This document shows, piece by piece, positions 57,886 to 64,000 of a DNA stretch of 64,000 nucleotides (within the stretch, counting starts at the first letter, position 1; each line of letters opens with the position of its first letter). The notes under the pieces were generated by a model. It worked only from the letters and a program-made list of their open reading frames with translations. It had not been told where the DNA came from and searched no databases. A program made the translations under genes and the position numbers. The stretch spans positions 434,001-498,000 of the forward strand of contig JAMAHW010000005.1 in the NCBI GenBank assembly GCA_023627715.1, in the 5' to 3' direction. This DNA comes from Periconia sp. R9002. Taxonomy: Eukaryota; Ascomycota; Dothideomycetes; Pleosporales; Periconiaceae.

Positions 57886-58512
57886 ATCCGAATCATACCA
57901 AGGCTGGATTTGCACAGTACTGATGTTACTGTCGGGGGAGGGATTCTGAGACTGATCCGGTGGCACAATGAAGAGATGATGTGAGGCAATTCTTGATTTG
58001 CCTCTTTCCTTTTTCTTTTGTCACAACTTTTTTCATTTCGCGTGTTTCGTGATGGTTTAGGATCTGCCAAGGCTGTTTAGTGTGAGTGAGCGACTGTGCA
58101 CCACAGACAGCCTCAGCGCATCTTTGCTATTGATTTTGTCCGATAATTCTTTTCATATGTTCGAATTTACTCGATTTAGTATATTGAATATATATGTATG
58201 CCCCATAGAACATGTTTGGTGTATCAAGCAATGACTGGGTGAGCTATATGCTTTTTCACTCTCTCTTTCCAGCAAGCACAACATATAGCAATGATCATCA
58301 CGATGATCTAGATTTTTCGATGCAAGGTCTGTTCGACCGGTTTGCCTAATTCCACCGCGACGTGCGCTTCTGCACTCCGCTTCGGAATATCGGTCTTGCT
58401 TATATAATCCCGACGTTCCCCTCTTGTGGTCATCTTCGCTGATAAATGTCGTGTGTCCTTTCCATCAACAACTACAAACACATTCTATGAGATTGAACTT
58501 GCAGGAAAAACT
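57886..58512. promoter_or_regulatory. Intergenic, MetAP2 promoter
   Basis: About 630 bp between two plus-strand genes; a TATATAA-like word near 58398-58404 lies about 110 bp before the MetAP2 ATG. No gene seen. Confidence 0.4.
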
Positions 58513-59972
58513 ATGGGTTCTAAGACGCCAGATGGTCACCAGCAAAACCCAAATGGAGACGCTGCAGAACGTCCCACTGAGACGTGTAACCCTCCAAAAA
58601 CAAATGCAGCTGCTGGTCTCACTCATAGCACTCTCGAAGGCCAGGATGAGGGAGACGATGACGATGATGCTGATGATAAGGAGGTGGGAGCCAGTATGAA
58701 CAATTCTGCAAGCCTCGACTTGAAGAAGAAAAAAAGAAAGAGAAACAAGTCCAACAAGAAGAAAAAGGCTGCTTCTGCTCAACAGCAGAGCACACCGCCA
58801 AGGGTTGCACTTGCCAGTCTTTTCAAGGATGATCATTATCCTGAAGGTCAAATTGTCGATTATCCCATCGACAACGAAAATCTTCAACGTACTAGTGCAG
58901 GTGAACTCCGCCATCTAGCTGCGCTAGCTAATATGGACGACGATTTCCTAAAAGACTATCGCAAGGCCGCCGAGATCCACCGTCAGGTACGCCAGCATGT
59001 ACAAACTCTCATCAAGCCCGGGGTCCAAATGTCTGAACTCGCCCGAGAGATCGAGGAAGGCGTCCGCGCCCTGACTGGGCACCAAGGCATCGAGACCGGG
59101 GATGCTCTCAAAGCTGGAATGGGGTTCCCAACGGGGCTATGTTTGAATCACGTCGCTGCACACTGGACTCCTAATCCCGGGGCCAAAGAAGTCATTCTTC
59201 AACACGACGACGTCCTCAGCGTAGACTTTGGCGTGCATGTCAATGGCCGCATTGTAGACAGTGCCTTTACGATAGCTCCCAACCCTATTTACGACAATCT
59301 ACTTGCGTCCGTTCGAGCCGCTACCAATACCGGGCTGAAAGAAGCTGGTATCGATGCGCGCATCGAAGAGATCACCGAGGCCATACAAGAGGTGATGGAG
59401 AGCTACGAAGTAGAGCTCAAGGGTAAAACCATACCCGTCAAAGCCGTCAAGAACATCTCAGGCCACAACATTCTGCGTTTCAAGATTCACGGGGACAAAC
59501 AAGTCCCGTTTATCAGAACCAAAACCAACCAGCGCATGGAAGAAGGTGACGTGTTCGCCATCGAGACTTTCGGCACGACCGGCAAAGGGTACTTGAGAGA
59601 CGATATCGGCGTCTATGGCTATGGTCGCAACGAACATGCCAACACTGCTGGCTTGCACCTGGCGTCTGCTAAAACGCTGCTCAAAACCATAGATGCTAAT
59701 TTCGGCACCATACCATTTTCCAGGAGCTATCTTGAGCGCCTGGGTGTGAAGAGTTACCATCTCGGCATGAAGTCCCTCGTCTCCCACGGCATTGTGCAGG
59801 AATATGCTCCTTTGGTGGATATTCCTGGCTCGTATGTTGCCCAGTTTGAGCATGTAAGTTCAATCCTTCTTGTATAAAATGGACTACCGTTCAGCAAACT
59901 GATTGTATCTGTTAGACTGTGTTGCTTAGACCGAACTGTAAGGAGATCATCTCCCGCGGAGATGATTACTAG
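58513..59972 (+). CDS. Methionine aminopeptidase 2
   Basis: Cytosolic dinuclear-metal peptidase removing initiator methionine from nascent proteins and the target of fumagillin. Two exons, 58513-59853 and 59916-59972 (62-bp phase-0 intron), give 465 residues. The N-terminal 110 residues hold an acidic run (EGDDDDD-type) and a Lys-rich tract ([17 protein letters not shown]), the ribosome-associated extension of type 2 enzymes. The catalytic set is complete: H217 ([11 protein letters not shown]), D238 and D249 ([18 protein letters not shown]), H318 (NISGHNI), E351 (FAIETFG) and E446 (AQFEH), the last just before the intron. The C-terminus [18 protein letters not shown] is typical. Moulds usually have more than one MetAP2 gene, so the paralogue number is not given. 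An upstream non-ATG frame extension is ignored. Confidence 0.96.
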
Positions 59973-60331
59973 TGAGGTTCACACTTGGGAGTGGAGGAGG
60001 TAGTGAGTTCCATCTTGAGCCTGGTTAAACTTCAACAGTTAACTATCTGGCGCGTTTACAAGAGCACTTCAACATGCCTTTGCAACAAAGTCGTTTATAC
60101 AGAATGCCGAAATTGAAAAATCAATATTCTCGAACGTGACATGCACCGTTGTGACTGAAGCAGCCCATCTAGTATCCTCACTGTACAACAGCTTTCCACA
60201 TTACTCTATCCATCATCGACGTATCCATCAAGCACTCACGGCGAGAACAGCCCTATCGCACAAAAAAAAATCATCATTGATTCTGCGCAACAACACTTCT
60301 AAAAACCCACTTAAAACCCCATTAACATCCC
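59973..60331. other. Convergent intergenic stretch
   Basis: About 360 bp between the 3' ends of MetAP2 (+) and the GH43 gene (-). Nothing recognised. Confidence 0.55.
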
Positions 60332-62107
60332 TCACACCCCCTCCTCAGGCGGATAAACCACCAACCTCTCCAAATCCCCCGCCTTAGTATCAAACCCATT
60401 CCACAACCCACCAATCTCAACTGTATTCCCACTCCCCTCCTTCAACCCCACCCTCACCGTCGCACTCAACACAATCCCCTTATGCGTATCCCTCTGATAC
60501 ACACTCACCGCCTCCCCCCTCTCCCCATTCACAACCACGCTCGCGATCCTCCGCAACTGCCAACTCCCGCCGATCCGATCCGGCGTGCCGCCCGGCTGGT
60601 CGCCGAACCCCATGTCGTCCGTGTTTTGATAGTAGAGGGTGATGTATTGCGGTTTCCCTGCCCCCGTGATGTTGTGGAAGGTTATGGTTGAGTCGTTTCC
60701 AGAGATGGAGGTCGCGATGGTGCCGGAGGGGGTGAAGGTGGCTTCTTGGTGGTAGGCGCTGCCGCGCGTAAGGGCGAGGTTGGAGGCGTAGGAGGTCCCG
60801 GTCATGGGGGTTACTTCGCCGGTTTGGCTGTGCGTGGGAGGGAGAGAGGGTTAGGGGGTTCTTGTTTTTTTTTGGGAGGGTAGAGGGCTAGGAACCTCAA
60901 TGGCAAACAAACTCACATGTCTAGATCGTAAATGTCGTGCCATTCCACCTTCAACGACTTCTTCTCTTCATCGATGGAGATGGGGAGCCAGATGTATCGA
61001 CTCTCCCAGAGCGAATTCGAGTCCCATTGATCGCCGAGATAGAGATACGTCGTCTTCTTGGTCCCGTTGATGCGGAGCGCGTAGCCTGATTGCGAGTTGT
61101 AGGTGCGAGTGTTGAGTGGCGCGACAATAAACGGTTGAGACCATGGTCCACTCAAAGAATCAGCGCGGAAGGCTACGACATCTGTGAGTGAAATATCAGC
61201 TCTCTGTTCTCAAACGTGTGTTCTTCCTCCGGACTTACTATTCGGTCTATACCCCGTCTTGTGGCTCATGAGCGCAAAGTAACTTTTGTCTGTCTGGACA
61301 ATCGTCGGCGCCTCAAGATCGTACTTGTCGAAGCGATGCACAACCTTATCCAGCGCCGTGATATTATCGTTGTAGCTCGTGATGTACACATCGCGCGCTT
61401 CCTTGCGGTCGCCGTTGGAATACAGAGCGTACGACCTGCCGTCCTTGTAGTCAGTGAAGAGGCCAAAGTCCTGCGACCAGTTGCCGAGAGGGCGCGTGGC
61501 ATCTACGAAGCTGTAGGGACCGGTGATGTTGTCGGATTGGGCGAAGCCTTGGAGGAGCCAGCCGTAGGTGGAGTTGTCGGCGTGCCACCACATCTGTTTA
61601 CGAGAGTTAGCATGGGAGTGAGTAAATTGGAGGGCTTTCCATCGATCTATATAGGGGTGAAAGGGAGGTAGGTGTGTGTACATGATATTTCCCCGTTCCT
61701 TCGCTGTACACCACTTTCGGCCGTTGAATGATGTGTTCAGGGGAGATATAAGGATGTCCCTTGATCGGTTCTGCCATAGCGTACAAATTTCAGCCCGGAA
61801 ACCTTCTCACATCAATCTCTAAGACACAAAACCTACCCAAAGCCATCCCATGATGCTCCCACGTCGCAAGGTCTTCCGAGCTATACACTGAGACTCCACC
61901 GCCCTCGACTTGCCCCTCAACCTTGTACTCTCCAAAGAGGAAGAACTTGCCCGACTCGCGGTCCACCGTCACGCATCCCGCGTGCGCATTCACCAACTTG
62001 CCCTCGGTGTCGTACCATCGCGCGCCGGGGACGATCCATTTCGCCGTCGCTGCTGTTGCCGCAGCGAAGACGAGCGTGCACAGTCTCATCATCGTGCAAG
62101 AATGCAT
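60332..62107 (-). CDS. Secreted GH43 glycoside hydrolase, galactanase-like
   Basis: Predicted extracellular glycosidase with a five-bladed propeller GH43 domain and a C-terminal carbohydrate-binding domain. Five exons are inferred: 62107-61837, 61770-61682, 61593-61239, 61181-60917 and 60827-60332, giving 491 residues. A signal peptide (MMRLCTLVFAAATAATA) follows; the Met at 62092 could be the true start. The mature N-terminus WIVPGARWYDTEGKLVNAHA, then FFLFGEYKVEG and MWWHADNSTYGWLLQGFAQS, are typical of the subfamily containing exo-beta-1,3-galactanases. DLEAPTIVQTDKSYFALMSH is the propeller block with the acidic residue. From about residue 345 the part with ALTRGSAYHQEATF and the late VEIGGLWNGFDTKAGDLERL resembles a CBM35-type beta-sandwich. 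Substrate specificity is inferred, not proven. Confidence 0.9.
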
Positions 62108-62919
62108 TGCGATTTATATCGTGTTCGAATCCCTTTCCCCCTTCTCTTTCCTTCTTATCGTCTCCTTGTCGCTTCAAATCCGGGAAGAAGCTGATTATGG
62201 ATTCGAGATGTTAGGTAGTTACTTAGGTAGGTACCTGCATGATTTTAATATGTCCCATTGTTTATATCGAGCCGGTTCAATGTAGAAGCCAAGGCGGTCG
62301 CGTCCGGGGTCATTTATCCCGAGCAACCAGAAAGATGCTAGGGTCGTGCGGGGGAGGTTACTGGACTTGGTCGTCATTGTGGTTAATTATGATTTTCGAC
62401 GTGCGAGACGGAGGAATTATGAGGTCATCCATTCTGAGGGGAGAAGGAGGAAGAGACGTTAAGTCTGATGGGCTGACGAGGTCTCATAGACCGCCTGTTC
62501 GGTGTTGGACTGATGGAGTGCGTGGACGCTTGTATTTTTAAGAACATGAGAACTTGATTTTTGTCCTGCAAACCTCTATCCTTTGAAACTCAATTATAGA
62601 ATTACGATTTAGTGGGTGACTTTGTAAGAGTGTTGCAGTGTTGGAAAAAGTAAAAGTAAAAGTAGATAACTAGTATCTACTCGGGGAAGTAAGCAGTTAT
62701 CGAAGAAGCCACACGATGTCTGGAGCACAGAAAACATGCTCGTAAGCATACCGACCCCCGATTTTTTCACGAGTGAAACAATTCATCTACATCAACAGAA
62801 CCCCCCATGGTCTCTAAAGACACAAGAGAACAGAAGTTCGAGGCCCCCCCAAAAGTCAACATAAATACGAACCTACACGTATATACACAACCCCACCCCC
62901 AACATCCTTATCTACCCAC
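62108..62919. other. Intergenic, GH43 promoter and SCP2 3' side
   Basis: About 810 bp. A TAGGTAGTTACTTAGGTAGG stretch of the palindrome family lies at 62212-62235, about 105-130 bp before the GH43 start. No gene seen. Confidence 0.5.
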
Positions 62920-63374
62920 CTACAACTTCGCCTTCGGCGCAGAGGCCTGCACCTTCTTAAACACCGGCTCTAACTTCGTAGCCTTCATAACATCGCCCTT
63001 AACCTTCAACTTACCCCCCATGAACAACTTCTGCGCATTCGCCTTGCCAGCTACAAGCTGGCCAAAATCCTTGTCGCTCAGGATGAGCGTGGTTTGTGCC
63101 TCCTTGGGTGGCTTGCCTTTCCCTACGGTGCCCGTCTCCTTGAGGTCGATATACCAGGACTCGGTTTCCTTTGCGGAGTTCTTGAGCTCGATGGCGAAGA
63201 TGGCGCCGCCTTTTTTGATGGCGTCGGCGCGGTCGGAGGGGGATGAGGCGAGGGCACTTGAGATGGCGTCGAAGGCTTCGGAGGAGGGGAAGGCGTCTGG
63301 GAGGGGGTGTGGGTTAGATGATGGTTTCGGGAGCAATGGGATGAGAGGTAAGGCGTACCGGATTTCAAAGACAT
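62920..63374 (-). CDS. Sterol carrier protein 2 (SCP2) domain protein, peroxisomal
   Basis: Small lipid-binding protein of the SCP2 fold, thought to carry acyl-CoA or sterol-like ligands within peroxisomes. Two exons, 63374-63359 and 63296-62920, give 130 residues; the first exon encodes only MSLKS plus one base, so the true N-terminus is easily missed. The domain is complete: AFDAISSALASSPSDRADAI, KKGGAIFAIELKN, WYIDLKETGTVGKG, TTLILSDKDFGQLVAGKANA and LFMGGKLKVKGDVMKATKLE. The protein ends PKAKL, so the last three residues AKL form a type-1 peroxisomal targeting signal, the same tripeptide as the D-amino-acid oxidase in this window. Length fits single-domain fungal SCP2 proteins. Confidence 0.95.
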
Positions 63375-64000
63375 GATGGCGGTGGATGGAGTGTGCGGTT
63401 AAGGTGGTTTTACGAGTATCGCAAGTAGAAGAATCTAGTCGTTACGTGGGTATTTTTTATAACGGTGACGTTAATGGACAGAATGCGTCGTTGTTTGTCT
63501 GAGGGCGAGGCGAGAGCGAGGACGAAGAGAGCGTGTGTGTGGAGAGGGAGGAAGCACACGGAAGGTCGGCGGAGGTATTTGAAGCAGCAGGCGGGTTCGG
63601 CAAAAGCTTGTGACAAGGGAAGCGGCGATGATGTCTTGAGTGGGTTTGAGTGGGTGCGTCGGAAAGGCCTCAGAATCCGGGGAAGTTGTGCGGTGCTGAC
63701 ATGTGAAATGCCCTGCGCGTGGTAGCTCGCTGGATTCGGAGTGGGGAGCTATGCGGAGATGCCGAGGTTTCGACCTGACGCTGCGCTGAGCACGTGCTGC
63801 CTTTCACAGCCAGAACATCAGTTTATGGAATGCATCCATGTTACATCATATATTTTGGGTATTGGAAGGGTCAGGTAGAACACAAAGAAAATACATTCAA
63901 GGATCGTATATACATGAGGGTCGTAAAACATAACAGGTACTCATGAAAAGAAAAAATCGTCAAAGTCGCCAAGTCCATGCGCTCCACCAAGCCACACCGC
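63375..64000. other. Right-edge stretch, SCP2 promoter
   Basis: About 625 bp upstream of the SCP2 gene. A plus-strand frame at 63465-63725 has no family features. Nothing else recognised. Confidence 0.5.

Noticed and set aside
62120..62140. TTCGAATCC word resembling a tRNA B box
   Set aside because: It is followed by a pyrimidine run and no cloverleaf can be drawn around it.
50567..63374. A secondary-metabolite gene cluster on the right side
   Set aside because: There is no polyketide synthase, peptide synthetase or terpene cyclase in the window; the oxidase, glycosidase and lipid carrier look like independent genes.

Overview
The window is nuclear DNA of a filamentous ascomycete (Pezizomycotina). 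Most genes carry short GT-AG introns of about 48-150 bp. The gene set is typical of this group: HET-domain and het-C incompatibility genes, an ERMES subunit, a hybrid histidine kinase, a large-subunit catalase and MFS permeases. The class (Dothideomycetes or Leotiomycetes seem possible) cannot be fixed from sequence reading alone. No ribosomal RNA, confident tRNA, CRISPR array or intact autonomous transposon was seen.

Layout, left to right. 1.0-3.8 kb: a RAX1-type RGS membrane protein (-) and a prolyl-4-hydroxylase-like oxygenase (+), divergently arranged. 5.2-11.0 kb: a HET-domain protein (-) directly downstream of a het-C homologue (-), an arrangement like the het-c/pin-c nonself-recognition locus of Neurospora. 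13.9-15.1 kb: MDM12 (-). 15.1-23.4 kb: a gene-poor stretch rich in microsatellites in which one 49-residue Cys/His protein was found at 17.65-17.80 kb. 23.4-27.9 kb: a large-subunit catalase followed on the same strand by a peroxisomal D-amino-acid oxidase. 28.8-29.7 kb: a TDG/Mug-type mismatch DNA glycosylase. 30.7-31.1 kb: a short three-exon CYSTM-type protein. 31.7-33.3 kb: a WW-domain, glycine-zipper, alanine-repeat protein (-). 34.5-39.5 kb: an eight-exon hybrid histidine kinase of about 1505 residues. 42.2-43.8 kb: a Dal5-type MFS permease. 44.2-49.3 kb: three minus-strand genes (membrane J-domain protein, SAM methyltransferase, DHA1-type MFS transporter). 50.6-52.6 kb: an eight-exon secreted protein of unknown function. 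52.6-55.7 kb: an AT-rich gene-free stretch holding a 248-bp TA-flanked MITE. 55.7-63.4 kb: a bilirubin-oxidase-type multicopper oxidase, methionine aminopeptidase 2, a secreted GH43 glycosidase and a peroxisomal SCP2 protein.

The window reads as ordinary chromosome-arm content rather than one biosynthetic cluster. Two local groupings suggest joint function: the het-C/HET pair (self/nonself recognition) and the catalase/D-amino-acid oxidase pair (hydrogen peroxide production and removal). Exon-intron models below were built by hand from reading frame, splice-site consensus and family conservation; every model closes in frame. No database search was possible, so family names rest on recognised motifs.
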